Shown piece by piece: positions 18,539 to 28,654 of a stretch of 64,000 nt of DNA (the first letter of the stretch is position 1; every line of letters begins with the position of its first letter). A program made the position numbers and the translations under genes. The notes under the pieces were generated by a model that saw only the letters and a list, made by a program, of their open reading frames with translations, did not search any database and was not told the DNA's origin. This stretch comes from Acidobacteriaceae bacterium KBS 89 (GTDB taxonomy: Bacteria > Acidobacteriota > Terriglobia > Terriglobales > Acidobacteriaceae): contig KB906755.1 of the NCBI GenBank assembly GCA_000381605.1, positions 868,001-932,000 of the forward strand. Direction: 5' to 3'.

Positions 18539-20026
18539 ATGCCTTCCCTTATTCGCTCCGTCGCATCGTCCCTGGCACTGTTGACGGTCCTGACTGCCCT
18601 CACCCGTGCGGAGGAGCCGCCCAAGACATGGGTCGACAAAGACACCGGCCACCGCATCTGGCGGCTTAGCGACGAACCCAACTCCGGCGGATTTTATTTC
18701 AACATCAACGCCTACACAGCGGACCGCAAGCAGATGATCTACACCGCGCCCGACGGCATCCACGTCCTCGACATGGACACTCGCAAGACCCGTCTGCTCG
18801 TCCCCAACCCTCCCGCTGCTCCTGCCACTGAGGCCGTCGATCCCAGCGCTGTACGCGGAGCCGGCGCTGGTCGCAACCCGCACGCGCTCGTAGCGGGCAA
18901 TAAAACCAACAGCGTCTTCTACACCCAGCTTGATCCCGCCACGCATGCAGCCGCCGTCTATAAAGCCGACACCAACACCGGAGCCATCCGCAAGCTCACC
19001 GATCTCCCGCCCAAGATCAGCATCGTCAGCGTCAACGCCGACGAGACCCTAGCTGCGGGCACCTATATCGAAGGAGACGCGACAGGCAAAGAGTACGGCT
19101 CCAACGCTCCTTCGCCCCCCAGACCCGCGGGGGACAATCGCATCTCCAGTGCCGCGCAAGGCCCCCACTACCAGCCCGAGAACAAAGGCGCCATGATGGA
19201 GGCTCGCCTGGCCGCGCGCCTGCCTCTCGTTCTTTTCACCATTCGCCTTGAGCCTGGCCCGCACGGCGAGAAGCCCGGCGATATGAAGACTCTCCTGCAC
19301 TCCACCGATTGGGTCAACCATCTCCTCTTCTCCCCCAAAGACCCGGAACTCCTGATGTACTGCCACGAAGGTCCATGGCAGAAGGTCGATCGCATCTGGA
19401 TGATCCACACTGACGGCACGCACAACACCCTCATCCACAAACGCACCATGGCGATGGAGATCGCCGGTCATGAATTCTGGGGACTCGATGGCGAGACCAT
19501 CTGGTACGACTGGCAGTACCCCAAAGGAGAAGACTTCTTCCTCGCCGGATATGATCTGAAGACCGGCAAACGCACCGCCTTCCACATGCAGCGCAACGAG
19601 TGGTCGATTCACTTCAACCTCACCAAAGAGCTCGACCTCTTCACTGGCGATGGCGGGGATCCCGGCCAGGTGGCCAAAGCTCCCGATGGCGAGTGGATCG
19701 AACTCTTCTATCCGCACATGCTTCCTGTTGGCGAAGGCGCCCTCAACGGGCCGGACTTCTGGCAGCCTGGGGTCTTCAAGTCGGAACGCCTCGTCAACAT
19801 GTCCCATCACTACTATCGCGAGGAGCCTAACGTCCGCTTCTCCCCGGATAAATCGCTCGTCCTCTTCACCAGCAATATGTTTGGCCCGAGCTATGTCTTT
19901 GGCGTCGAGGTCAAGAAGGCCGAAAATCCTGCTGCGGCTGACGTCCAAGTCACTCCGGACCTCGCCCGCAAGTTCAACCCAACCGAGCCGCCGAACAGCA
20001 AAGGACCCGTAGTCCCACGCAAGTAA
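18539..20026 (+). CDS. oligogalacturonate lyase-like protein (PL22 type), copy 1
   Basis: A 495-residue secreted beta-propeller protein. The ATG at 18539 has GAAGGAG upstream and gives a Sec signal peptide ending near TRAEE. The mature start (KTWVDKDTGHRIWRLSDEP) and later LMYCHEG, WMIHTDGTHN and GHEFWGLDGETIWYDW match the oligogalacturonide lyase family (PL22), which splits unsaturated pectic disaccharides. It is longer than the roughly 390-residue cytoplasmic enzymes. The adjacent gene is a close paralogue, followed by a glycoside hydrolase and an amidohydrolase: a small carbohydrate-use locus. True activity is inferred, since many homologues in Acidobacteriota are uncharacterised. Confidence 0.75.
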   Translation: MPSLIRSVASSLALLTVLTALTRAEEPPKTWVDKDTGHRIWRLSDEPNSGGFYFNINAYTADRKQMIYTAPDGIHVLDMDTRKTRLLVPNPPAAPATEAVDPSAVRGAGAGRNPHALVAGNKTNSVFYTQLDPATHAAAVYKADTNTGAIRKLTDLPPKISIVSVNADETLAAGTYIEGDATGKEYGSNAPSPPRPAGDNRISSAAQGPHYQPENKGAMMEARLAARLPLVLFTIRLEPGPHGEKPGDMKTLLHSTDWVNHLLFSPKDPELLMYCHEGPWQKVDRIWMIHTDGTHNTLIHKRTMAMEIAGHEFWGLDGETIWYDWQYPKGEDFFLAGYDLKTGKRTAFHMQRNEWSIHFNLTKELDLFTGDGGDPGQVAKAPDGEWIELFYPHMLPVGEGALNGPDFWQPGVFKSERLVNMSHHYYREEPNVRFSPDKSLVLFTSNMFGPSYVFGVEVKKAENPAAADVQVTPDLARKFNPTEPPNSKGPVVPRK

Positions 20027-20068
20027 GTCTCTTCAACCTCGCACGTTGAATCAACAGGAGTCCCCCGC

Positions 20069-21559
20069 ATGGCCCGTCCCCTGCTCTCTTCGATCGCCAT
20101 CTTTACTCTTGCCGCTATGTCTCACCCAATGCGGGCGCAGTCCACCTCTGAGCTAAGCCAGGTACCACCCAAGACCTGGGTCGACAAGGACACGGGCCAC
20201 CGCATCTGGCGTGTCTCCGACGAGCCCAACTCCGGTGCCTACTACTTCAACGTCAACGCCTACACTCCTGACCATAAGCAGATGGTCTACAACTCTCCCG
20301 GCGGCATTCGCGTCCTCGACCTCGCCACCATGAAGACGAGCATGCTGGTTCCCAATCCACCACCGCCTGCCAATGCAGACGCCTCACCCGTGGCTCGCTT
20401 TGGCCGTGGCGCACGCGCCATCGTCGTCGGGCACAAGACGAACAGCGTCTTCTTCACCCGCACCGATCCCGACACACACACCAACGCGATCTACAAGGCC
20501 AACACCAACACCGGCGAGGTCCGCAAGCTTGTCGAACTCCCCGGCCACCTGAGCGTCTCCAGCATCAACGCCGACGAAACCCTCGGCGCCGGTACCTACA
20601 ACGAAGCCGACGTACCCGGCGGCGATCCCAACGCTCCCAATGCCTTCGTCGCCACTGCACCGGTCATCCCGCCTGCGAATGCGAACGCTGCTGCAAACCT
20701 CGGCGGCGCCCACATCCAGGCCGACGACAAGGGTCAGATGATGGAGCGCCGTCTCGCCGCCCGCATTCCCCTCGTCCTCTTCACCATCCGTCTCGAACCC
20801 GGCGCCAGCGGAGAGAAGCCTGGTCTCATCAAGCCGCTTCTCCACTCCACCGACTGGGTCAATCACCTCCTCTTCTCTCCGAGCGATCCGACTCTTCTTA
20901 TGTACTGTCACGAAGGAATGTGGCAGAAGGTTGATCGCATCTGGCTCATCCACACAGACGGCACGCACAACACCCTCATCCACAAGCGCACCATGGCCAT
21001 GGAGATCGCCGGCCACGAGTTCTGGGGTCTCGACGGCCAGACCATCTGGTACGACTGGCAGTTCCCCAAAGGAGAAGACTTCTTCCTCGCCAGCTACAAC
21101 CTCCAGACCGGCAAACGCACCGCGTACCACATGCAGCGCAACGAGTGGTCAATTCACTTCAACCTGACCCAGGACCTCGACCTCTTCACCGGCGACGGAG
21201 GCGATTCAGGCCAGGTCGCCGAAGCCCCGGATGGCGAGTGGATCGAACTCTTCTATCCCCGCATGATTCCGCAGGGAGAAGGTGCGCTCAACGGCCCGGA
21301 CTTCTGGCAGCCCGGCGTCTTCAAGTCAGAGCGGCTCGTCAACATGGCACACCACAACTACCGAGCCGAACCCAACGTCCGCTTCAGCCCGGACAAAAAA
21401 TACGTCTTCTTCACCAGTAATATGTTCGGGCCAAGTTACATATTCGGAGTGGAGGTCACGAAATCCGAAAACCCGCCAGCCTCCGAGATCCAATCCACAC
21501 CCGAACTTGCTCGCAAGTTCAACCCGGTCGAGCCGACACCAACCACAACGCCGAAATGA
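20069..21559 (+). CDS. oligogalacturonate lyase-like protein (PL22 type), copy 2
   Basis: A 496-residue paralogue of the preceding gene, with the same layout: a signal peptide (MARPLLSSIAIFTLAAMS...RAQ), the KTWVDKDTGHRIWRVSDEP start, and conserved LMYCHEG, IHTDGTHNTLIHKRTM and GHEFWGLDGQTIWYDW. Large blocks are identical between the copies, while the Ala/Pro-rich loop near residue 100 and the region near 190 differ. AGGAG precedes the ATG at a good distance. The 42-base gap from copy 1 suggests co-transcription. The duplication is either recent or kept alike by gene conversion, and may allow two substrates. Confidence 0.75.
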   Translation: MARPLLSSIAIFTLAAMSHPMRAQSTSELSQVPPKTWVDKDTGHRIWRVSDEPNSGAYYFNVNAYTPDHKQMVYNSPGGIRVLDLATMKTSMLVPNPPPPANADASPVARFGRGARAIVVGHKTNSVFFTRTDPDTHTNAIYKANTNTGEVRKLVELPGHLSVSSINADETLGAGTYNEADVPGGDPNAPNAFVATAPVIPPANANAAANLGGAHIQADDKGQMMERRLAARIPLVLFTIRLEPGASGEKPGLIKPLLHSTDWVNHLLFSPSDPTLLMYCHEGMWQKVDRIWLIHTDGTHNTLIHKRTMAMEIAGHEFWGLDGQTIWYDWQFPKGEDFFLASYNLQTGKRTAYHMQRNEWSIHFNLTQDLDLFTGDGGDSGQVAEAPDGEWIELFYPRMIPQGEGALNGPDFWQPGVFKSERLVNMAHHNYRAEPNVRFSPDKKYVFFTSNMFGPSYIFGVEVTKSENPPASEIQSTPELARKFNPVEPTPTTTPK

Positions 21560-21613
21560 CATGAGCAACAAAAGCGGTGCAGAATCTACCGCAGCTATCT
21601 AACAAGGGGCTCC

Positions 21614-24073
21614 ATGCACCGCACGATTCTCCTCGCAACCGCCCTCCTCACCACCCACGCCTTCGCTGCCCTGCACTTGATTCAGCCCCGCGTTATCCAG
21701 CCCTTAGACTCCAACTGGCGCTTCACACAGTCCGACCCTACTAGCGCCCAATCTCCAACGTTCGACGACACTCAATGGCAGCCCGTCACGCTCCCACACG
21801 ACTGGAGCATCGCCGGCCCCGTCAAAGAAGACGCGCCAAGCCGCGCCGCCGGAGGCTTCTTCCCCACCGGCGTCGCCTGGTATCGCCACACGCTGACGCT
21901 GCCAAAACTCGATCACGCGAAGCGCACCTACATCGCCTTCGACGGCATCATGGCCAACTCCGACGTCTACTGCAACGGAGAACTTCTCGGTCACCGCCCG
22001 TACGGCTACGTCAGCTTCAACTACGACCTCACGCCGCATCTCCACGCAGGCAAAAACATCATCGCCGTCCGCGTCGATGACTCCCAGCAACCCGCCTCTC
22101 GTTGGTACCCAGGCGCTGGGATCAACCGCCACGTCCGCCTCATCACAACATCACAAACCCACATCGCCCCATGGGGCACCTTCGTCACCATTCCAAAAGT
22201 CTCGGCTCAATCCGCCACCGTTCACATCCGAACCACCGTCACCAACGACTCCGCTGTCGATGCCAACATCAGATTAGCTATCGATGTCAGAACTCCCGGC
22301 GACGGCACCTTGTCTGGCTCGTTCATAGACCTACCGAAGGCGATCACTCTTGCCCCAGGGGCCTCCGCCGATCTCGAAGCTGACGCCACCATTGCAGATC
22401 CCGACCGTTGGGACGTCGATCACCCCACAATGTACAGAGTCGTCGCGACCATCCTGGAGAATGGCAAACCCACCGACAACGAAGTCGTCCCCTTCGGCGT
22501 CCGTGAGTTTCATTTCGATCCCGACCAGGGCTTCTTCCTCAACGGCAAACACCACAAGATCTACGGCGTAGCCCTCCACACCGACGCCGGAGCCCTCGGC
22601 ACCGCCGTCCCACTCGCCGCCTGGGAACGCCGCCTAACCGCCCTTCGCGCCCTCGGCGTCAACTCCATCCGCACCGCACACAACCCACCAGCGCCCGAGT
22701 TCCTCGACCTCGCCGACCGCATGGGCTTCCTCGTCATGGACGAGATGTTCGACTGCTGGACCGTCGCCAAAAATCCCTACGACTACCACCTCTACTTCAA
22801 AGAGTGGTCCCTCCGAGACACCGCCGACACCGTCCGCCGCGACCGCAACCATCCCAGCATCATCCTCTGGTCCGCCGGGAACGAGATCCACGACACACCC
22901 AAACCCGACATCGCCATCCCCATCCTCAAATCTCTAGTCGACACCTTCCACCAGTACGACCCCACGCGTCCCGTCACGCAAGCGCTCTTCCGTCCCAATG
23001 TCTCCCACGACTACGACAACGGCCTCGCCGACCTCCTCGACGTTGTAGGCCAGAACTATCGCGAACAGGAGATCCTCAAAGCCCACGCCGACAAGCCAAC
23101 CCGCAAAATTGTCGGCACCGAAAACACCCATGACCGCAACCAATGGATCGCGATGCGCGACCATCCCGAATACTCCGGTCAGTTCCTGTGGTCCGGCATC
23201 GACTACCTTGGCGAAGCCGGTCGTTGGCCCAGCATTGGCGCCGGCAGCGGCCTTCTGCTCACAACGTCGCTCCCCCGCGCCCGCGGCTACGAGCGCCAAT
23301 CCTGGTGGGCAGACCCAAATACCGCCCCGATGGTTCGCATCGCTCGACGTGTTCAAGTCGCCCGCCGCGGCCCTGTCGATCCCGGCTACGCCTCACCCAC
23401 CTCCAACAATCAAGCCGCAACAACTGCACCTAATGCCCCACTCGATCCCACTACGCGCTTCGGTCAACCACTTCTCCTCGACTGGTCCCCCAAAGACCAA
23501 TCTCCCCATACCGAAAATCTCGAAATCTACACCAACGCCGAAGAGGTCGAGCTCTTCCTCAACAATAAATCCCTCGGCACACAAAAACTCCACCCCGACG
23601 CCAGCCCCATCACCTATCAAGTCCCGTTCGAACCAGGTACCATCAAAGCCGTCGCCCGCACCAACGGCAAAGTCCTCGCTCAAAACGAACTCCGTACCGC
23701 CCTCAAGCCCGACCATCTCGTTCTTACCACTGACACTCGGGCCCTCGGTTCGGGCTGGAACGACGTAGCCTACGCAACCGTGACCCTCGTTGATGCTAAC
23801 GGCACCGTGATCCCTGACAGTGCTACCGTGATTCACTTCTCCACCGGCGGCCCCGGCCAAATCATCGCCGTTGACAACGGCAACCTCCTCGACCACGATC
23901 GCTTCCAGTCCACCGACCGAAAACTCTACGACGGCCACGCCCTCGCCATCCTCCGCGCCACAGCCGTAACTGGAACAATCACTCTGAACGCAACCACTGA
24001 AGGTGCAACCCCCGCCACCATCAAAATCTCAACCGCTCCCGACAAAGAACCCGTCTCTCCACGCAGCTTCTAG
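21614..24073 (+). CDS. glycoside hydrolase family 2 (beta-galactosidase-like), secreted
   Basis: An 819-residue exported glycosidase. A short signal peptide (MHRTILLATALLTTHAFA) leads into the sugar-binding jelly-roll domain (LPHDWSI, GVAWYRHTL, RWYPGAGI), an Ig-like domain, then the TIM barrel (from about residue 300). The acid/base Glu is in SAGNEIHD (near 422) and the probable nucleophile Glu in GTENTHD (near 500). C-terminal Ig-like domains (about 610-800) match the DUF4982 type of architecture. AAGGGG lies upstream of the ATG. Together with the two PL22-like genes it suggests breakdown of pectin side chains or other galactose-bearing glycans. Linkage and sugar are not decidable. Confidence 0.88.
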   Translation: MHRTILLATALLTTHAFAALHLIQPRVIQPLDSNWRFTQSDPTSAQSPTFDDTQWQPVTLPHDWSIAGPVKEDAPSRAAGGFFPTGVAWYRHTLTLPKLDHAKRTYIAFDGIMANSDVYCNGELLGHRPYGYVSFNYDLTPHLHAGKNIIAVRVDDSQQPASRWYPGAGINRHVRLITTSQTHIAPWGTFVTIPKVSAQSATVHIRTTVTNDSAVDANIRLAIDVRTPGDGTLSGSFIDLPKAITLAPGASADLEADATIADPDRWDVDHPTMYRVVATILENGKPTDNEVVPFGVREFHFDPDQGFFLNGKHHKIYGVALHTDAGALGTAVPLAAWERRLTALRALGVNSIRTAHNPPAPEFLDLADRMGFLVMDEMFDCWTVAKNPYDYHLYFKEWSLRDTADTVRRDRNHPSIILWSAGNEIHDTPKPDIAIPILKSLVDTFHQYDPTRPVTQALFRPNVSHDYDNGLADLLDVVGQNYREQEILKAHADKPTRKIVGTENTHDRNQWIAMRDHPEYSGQFLWSGIDYLGEAGRWPSIGAGSGLLLTTSLPRARGYERQSWWADPNTAPMVRIARRVQVARRGPVDPGYASPTSNNQAATTAPNAPLDPTTRFGQPLLLDWSPKDQSPHTENLEIYTNAEEVELFLNNKSLGTQKLHPDASPITYQVPFEPGTIKAVARTNGKVLAQNELRTALKPDHLVLTTDTRALGSGWNDVAYATVTLVDANGTVIPDSATVIHFSTGGPGQIIAVDNGNLLDHDRFQSTDRKLYDGHALAILRATAVTGTITLNATTEGATPATIKISTAPDKEPVSPRSF

Positions 24074-24133
24074 AATTCCTGGACTGAGATAATTCAGCAA
24101 CTGTTCACCACGTCTCTCGTCGAAAGAGCGCCC

Positions 24134-25027
24134 ATGTGGAACCGCCGCCGCTTTATCGCAGCCTCCATCGCATCATCCGCCATTGGATCGTTCGCTGCGG
24201 CGCCTACCAGCCCTCTCCTCATCGACTCCCACGTCCATGTCTGGAAGCACGATCCTGCCTTCCCCTTCGCTCCGGGCGCTCATCCCCCCGCAGAAGACGC
24301 CTCGCCCGAGACGCTTCTCGAACTCATGCAAGCCAACCGCGTCGCTCGAACCGTCCTCATTCAAGTCAGCCACTATCGCTGGGACAACAGTTATCTCGCT
24401 TCAGTCCTGAAGCAGTATCCTGGAAAATTTCACGGCGTCTGTCGGGTCAACCCCGAAGATCCCGTCGCTCCCGACCACCTCACGCAGCTTACCCAGCAGG
24501 GTTTCCACGGCGTGCGGCTCAGCCCCATAGCCGGAGCCGAAGGCGACTGGATTCGCGGCCCTCTCATGCCGCCGCTCTGGCGCAGATGTGCCGAACTCAA
24601 GGTCCCGATGACCATCCTGACACCCGTCACCAGGCTACCCGACCTCGTGCCTCTCATCGAACAAAACCCAGGCCTCATCGTCGTCATCGATCACATGGCC
24701 GACTGCCCGCTTGACCGCCCGGACGAACTTCAACTGTTGGTCGCCCTCGCCCGCTATCCCAAGGTGTTCGTCAAGATCTCGCACATGTGGTCACTCTCGC
24801 GTGAATCCTTTCCTTACCGCGACGCTGACGCGCAGGTGAAGCGCCTGAACGACACCTTCGGATCGAAACGTCTGATGTGGGGAACCGACTGGCCAATCTG
24901 CCTGAAGCAACTCCCCTACGACAAAGCGGTCGCACTCTTCCGCGCCCACCTCGACTTCCTGCCCGCCACGGACCGCGAACAGATTCTTTCGAAGACCGTT
25001 CAGCAGGTTTGGTCCTTCGGCCTCTAG
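24134..25027 (+). CDS. Tat-exported amidohydrolase family 2 protein (lactonase-like)
   Basis: A 297-residue protein with a twin-arginine type N-terminus (NRRRFIAASIA) and a TIM-barrel metal hydrolase fold. Metal-ligand motifs are visible: DSHVHVW near the start, IDHMAD in the middle and GTDWPI near the end. This pattern is the Amidohydro_2 group that includes fuconolactonases and related sugar lactonases. Placement 60 bases after the glycoside hydrolase gene, same strand, points to a role in the same sugar pathway, perhaps opening a sugar-acid lactone (inference). It ends 20 bases from the convergent acyl-CoA dehydrogenase gene. Confidence 0.85.
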   Translation: MWNRRRFIAASIASSAIGSFAAAPTSPLLIDSHVHVWKHDPAFPFAPGAHPPAEDASPETLLELMQANRVARTVLIQVSHYRWDNSYLASVLKQYPGKFHGVCRVNPEDPVAPDHLTQLTQQGFHGVRLSPIAGAEGDWIRGPLMPPLWRRCAELKVPMTILTPVTRLPDLVPLIEQNPGLIVVIDHMADCPLDRPDELQLLVALARYPKVFVKISHMWSLSRESFPYRDADAQVKRLNDTFGSKRLMWGTDWPICLKQLPYDKAVALFRAHLDFLPATDREQILSKTVQQVWSFGL

Positions 25028-25047
25028 TTCATCTCCCAAGCGCCGCA

Positions 25048-26205
25048 CTACCCGCGGCTAGGCTTGCTTCCTAACAGCTCCCGCGCAATCACCATCCGTT
25101 GAATCTCGCTGGTTCCCTCGCCGATCGGGCAGAGCCGCACATCGCGATAGAACTTCTCCGCGGGATAGTCCTTGATGAATCCATAACCACCGTGAATCTG
25201 GACACCCTCATCGCAAATCCGGCAAGCAGCCTCGCTCGCATACAGCTTCGCCATCGCCGACTCCAGCGTCACCTTCTTGCCCTCATCCTTCATCTGCGCC
25301 GCGCGCATCGTCAGTAACTGTGCTGCATCCCACTGCGTCGCCATATCCGCCAGCTTGAACTGAATCGCCTGAAATTCGCTGATCGCCTTGCCGAACTGCC
25401 GCCGCTCCTGCGCATACTTCATCGCCGCATCGAGCGCGCCGCGCGCGATGCCAAGACTCAGCGCAGCAATCGAAATCCTTCCACCGTCAAGCACCCGCAT
25501 TGCGTCTTTGAATCCATCACCCTCCTTGCCGATCAGGTTCTCCGCCGGAATCTCGCAGTCCTCGAAGATCAGTTCGGAGGTATCACTCGCCCGCAGCCCC
25601 AGCTTGTTTTCTTTCCTCCCCGGACGGAAGCCCTTCGTCCCTTTCTCCACCACAAACGCTGAAATCCCCCCGCTCGCTCCCTTCGTTTTATCCGTCACCG
25701 CAAGAACAACCGCACAGTTGGCATGGCTTCCATTTGTGATGAAGGTCTTCGATCCATTCAGCACCCACGTATCGCCCTTCTTCACCGCCGTCGTTCGTGC
25801 CCCACCCGCATCCGAACCCGATCCCGGCTCCGTCAATCCCCACGCGCCCAGCCATTCGCCGCTCGCCAGCTTCGGAATCCATCGCTTCCGCTGCTCGTCG
25901 GTTCCGCCAAGCATGATGTGATTTGTGCAAAGCGAATTATGAGCCGCCACAATGATCCCCACGCTGCCATCCACCCTCGACAACTCCTCGATGGCCAGCA
26001 CGTACTCGACGTAGCCCATCCCCGCGCCACCCAGCGACTCAGGGAAGATCACACCCAGCAGCCCCATCTCACCCAGCTTCTTCACAACCTCGTGCGGGAA
26101 CTCGCTCTTCTCGTCCCACTCGGACACATGGGGCGCAATCTCACCCTCCGCAAACGCCCGTACGGCACTTTGCAACTGCCTCTGTTCCTCGGTCAATCCA
26201 AACAT
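25048..26205 (-). CDS. acyl-CoA dehydrogenase
   Basis: FAD flavoprotein of 385 residues that introduces an alpha-beta double bond into acyl-CoA, passing electrons to ETF. The family motifs are [15 protein letters not shown] (FAD/substrate binding), [13 protein letters not shown], and QIHGGYGF. The active-site base is Glu363 in GEGTSEIQR, the position used by short- and medium-chain enzymes. The ATG is preceded by GGAGGGTCAG, a strong ribosome binding site. No other beta-oxidation gene is adjacent, so the chain-length preference and pathway (fatty acid or branched amino acid) remain open. Confidence 0.93.
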   Translation of the reverse strand: MFGLTEEQRQLQSAVRAFAEGEIAPHVSEWDEKSEFPHEVVKKLGEMGLLGVIFPESLGGAGMGYVEYVLAIEELSRVDGSVGIIVAAHNSLCTNHIMLGGTDEQRKRWIPKLASGEWLGAWGLTEPGSGSDAGGARTTAVKKGDTWVLNGSKTFITNGSHANCAVVLAVTDKTKGASGGISAFVVEKGTKGFRPGRKENKLGLRASDTSELIFEDCEIPAENLIGKEGDGFKDAMRVLDGGRISIAALSLGIARGALDAAMKYAQERRQFGKAISEFQAIQFKLADMATQWDAAQLLTMRAAQMKDEGKKVTLESAMAKLYASEAACRICDEGVQIHGGYGFIKDYPAEKFYRDVRLCPIGEGTSEIQRMVIARELLGSKPSRG

Positions 26206-26352
26206 TTTCTGACCCTCCGTTCACATAATTAATACTAATACATGTATCACCACCATGCATACCGCGGTTCGCGGGTTGATGAAAAAATCTCCCGATACAA
26301 ACGAGGTATAGGCGACCAAGCCCACACCTCATTGCCGTGGAACTGTTTCAAA

Positions 26353-27507
26353 TCAGATGCGATCCAGCGCCTGCCCCAGATCAGCCACGATATCTTCAAC
26401 ATCCTCGATCCCGACCGAAACCCGCATCAACCCATCCGTGATGCCCAGTTTCGTCCGGCCCTCAACCCCGACAGCCGCGTGCGTCATCGTCGCCGGATGA
26501 CAGATCAGCGTCTCCACACCGCCAAGGGACTCCGCCAGAAAACCCAGCCGCAGGGACTTGGCAAAGGCATTCGCGTTCTCCAGCGATCCCAGCTCCATCG
26601 AAATCATCGACCCGAATCCGTGCTGCTGCCGCTTCGCCAGCTCATGGTGCGGATGCTCCGCCAGCCCCGGATAAAACACCTGCTTCACGTTCTTATGCCC
26701 CTTAAGAAAATCGGCAACCACTCGACCATTCGCATCATGCTGCTTCATCCGCACGGCCAGCGTCTTCACTCCACGCAGCAGCAGATAGCTCTCAAACGGC
26801 GACAAAATCCCGCCCGTACACTTCTGCACAAATCGAAACTTCTCCGCCTGTTCCGGCTTCGTGCAAACCAGAACCCCACCTAGACCGTCCGAGTGCCCAT
26901 TCAAAAACTTCGTCGTCGAATGCATCACAATATCCGCGCCCAGCGCAATCGGCTGCTGCAGATAAGGCGACAAGAACGTGTTGTCCACACTCAGCTCCAC
27001 GCCCTTTGCGTGGCAGATCTTCGCGACAGCTGCGATATCTGTAATCGACATCATCGGGTTCGTCGGCGTCTCGATATGCACCAGCTTCGTCTCGGGCCGA
27101 ATCGCCCCGGCCACGTTCTCCGCAACACTCGTGTCAACATAAGTAAACGTAAGCCCATAGTTCGCAAGCACCTTGTCGAACAACCGGCCCGTCCCCCCAT
27201 ACATGTTGTCCGTGCACACCACATGGTCGCCCGACTTCATCATCGTGCACATCGCCGTGATCGCGGCCATCCCGCTTGCAAACGCATGCGCGCTCGTTCC
27301 ACCCTCCAGCGAGCAGAGGCTCTCCTCCAGCGCGTCACGCGTGGGATTGGTCAGCCGCGCATACTCATGCCCTTTGTTCTTCCCGATGGCTTCCTGCTGA
27401 TAGGTAGAAGTCAGATAGATCGGCACATTGACTGCTCCAGTCAGTTCATCCGGAGCCTGCCCATCATGAATCGCCCGCGTCGCAAATCCCAGCCTTCTCT
27501 CTTGCAT
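26353..27507 (-). CDS. PLP-dependent cystathionine gamma-synthase/gamma-lyase
   Basis: Member of the Cys/Met metabolism PLP enzyme family, 384 residues. The Schiff-base lysine is K200 in MHSTTKFLNGHSD; TNPTRDALE, AFASGMAAI and ETPTNP are other family motifs. I chose the ATG at 27507, which has GAGG four bases away; an ATG at 27519 and a TTG at 27525 are possible earlier starts. Behind it, in the same direction, stands a cysteine synthase/cystathionine beta-synthase-like gene whose end is 97 bases upstream. The pair suggests transsulfuration between homocysteine and cysteine, as in mccA-mccB of Bacillus. Lyase or synthase direction cannot be decided from the sequence. Confidence 0.88.
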   Translation of the reverse strand: MQERRLGFATRAIHDGQAPDELTGAVNVPIYLTSTYQQEAIGKNKGHEYARLTNPTRDALEESLCSLEGGTSAHAFASGMAAITAMCTMMKSGDHVVCTDNMYGGTGRLFDKVLANYGLTFTYVDTSVAENVAGAIRPETKLVHIETPTNPMMSITDIAAVAKICHAKGVELSVDNTFLSPYLQQPIALGADIVMHSTTKFLNGHSDGLGGVLVCTKPEQAEKFRFVQKCTGGILSPFESYLLLRGVKTLAVRMKQHDANGRVVADFLKGHKNVKQVFYPGLAEHPHHELAKRQQHGFGSMISMELGSLENANAFAKSLRLGFLAESLGGVETLICHPATMTHAAVGVEGRTKLGITDGLMRVSVGIEDVEDIVADLGQALDRI

Positions 27508-27534
27508 ATCCCCTCGCATAGTCAAATCTTTAGA

Positions 27535-27563
27535 GTTGTCATTCTGAGCGGAGCGAAGAACCC
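27535..27563. repeat. dispersed TTGTCAT-type intergenic repeat, copy 1
   Basis: GTTGTCATTCTGAGCGGAGC and the following GAAGAACCC lie between two minus-strand genes. Three other gaps in the window (near 38335, 43149 and 53857) start with the same TTGTCATYC core, so this appears to be a REP-like element. The consensus is only inferred from four copies. Confidence 0.5.
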
Positions 27564-27604
27564 GTATTTTGTTCGTAGCGCCTCCAATTTATGCGCGCGA
27601 AAAA

Positions 27605-28531
27605 CTAATCGAGCAAGCCTTTGCTCAGATACCGTTCCGCAGAATCAGGAATCACGGTCACGACTCTCTTCCCCGCGCCCAGTTCACGCGCCACATCCAC
27701 GGCCGCGCACAACATCGCCCCGGCACTCGATCCCGCAAAGACACCCTCCTCCACAGACAGCCGCTTCACCATCGCTATCGCTGGATCATCCATCACCATC
27801 ATGACGCGATCGCACACGCTGCGATCAAACGTCGCAGGAATAAACGACACGCCAATTCCTTCCACCCGATGCGGCCCCGGTTCTCCACCCTGCAGCACGC
27901 TTCCCTGCGGCTCCACCGCCACCGTCAAAATATCCGGCCGCTTCTTCTTCAAAAACCGTGCCACACCAGTAAACGTGCCCGCCGATCCGATCCCAGAAAT
28001 CCACGCATCCATGCGCCCGTCCATCTGTTGCCAGATTTCGACCGCGGTCGTCTGCTCATGAAAGTCCGGGTTCGCCGGATTCTCAAACTGCAATGCAGCA
28101 AATGCTCCCGGCGTCTCCATCTCAAACTCCAACGCCTGTCGAATCGCGCCCGCCATGCCCTCAGCTTCAGGAGTTCGTACCACCGTCGCGCCCAACCCGC
28201 GCATCAGTTTGCACTTCTCTTCCGCAAACTGCTCCGGCACGTACAGCATTACCTTGTACCCGCGATTCACGCCGATAAGCGCAAGACCCACGCCGGTATT
28301 TCCAGCCGTGGCCTCGACAATCGTGCCTCCCGGCCGCAACACACCACGCCGCTCTGCATCCAGCACGAGACCCATTGCCGCGCGGTCCTTCACGCTTCCG
28401 CCCGGATTCAAAAACTCCAGCTTCGCCCAAATCTCCGCGCAAGGCTCGGTACCACTCGCCTGCTCAAGCCGGCGCATCCGCAACATCGGCGTCTGTCCCA
28501 CCAGCTCCAGTACGTTCTCTACAACCCTCAT
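27605..28531 (-). CDS. cysteine synthase / cystathionine beta-synthase-like PLP enzyme
   Basis: A 308-residue fold-type II PLP enzyme. The ATG at 28531 is preceded by GAGG at nine bases; a longer frame upstream lacks support. The PLP lysine is K48 in NPGGSVKDR, the phosphate-binding loop is TAGNTG near 75-80, and the substrate-binding GSAGTFTG follows. It lacks CBS regulatory domains. It could be O-acetylserine sulfhydrylase or a cystathionine beta-synthase of the mccA type; the neighbouring gamma-synthase/lyase gene favours a role in transsulfuration. The two genes are separated by 97 bases that hold a repeat. Confidence 0.88.
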   Translation of the reverse strand: MRVVENVLELVGQTPMLRMRRLEQASGTEPCAEIWAKLEFLNPGGSVKDRAAMGLVLDAERRGVLRPGGTIVEATAGNTGVGLALIGVNRGYKVMLYVPEQFAEEKCKLMRGLGATVVRTPEAEGMAGAIRQALEFEMETPGAFAALQFENPANPDFHEQTTAVEIWQQMDGRMDAWISGIGSAGTFTGVARFLKKKRPDILTVAVEPQGSVLQGGEPGPHRVEGIGVSFIPATFDRSVCDRVMMVMDDPAIAMVKRLSVEEGVFAGSSAGAMLCAAVDVARELGAGKRVVTVIPDSAERYLSKGLLD

Positions 28532-28654
28532 CGACTCAAACCTCACACACAAATTCAACCGGCTGTCGAAGTTCTCGCCGTAGGCGCATGACACACCCCT
28601 GATTTCTTACATCAATCCGGAGAGGTTGTTACGTTTCTACACCCCGACCTTGCA

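Noticed and set aside
26242..28591. Several plus-strand open frames opposite the PLP enzyme genes
   Set aside because: Rich in His, Arg and Pro; the minus-strand frames carry the PLP lysine motifs.
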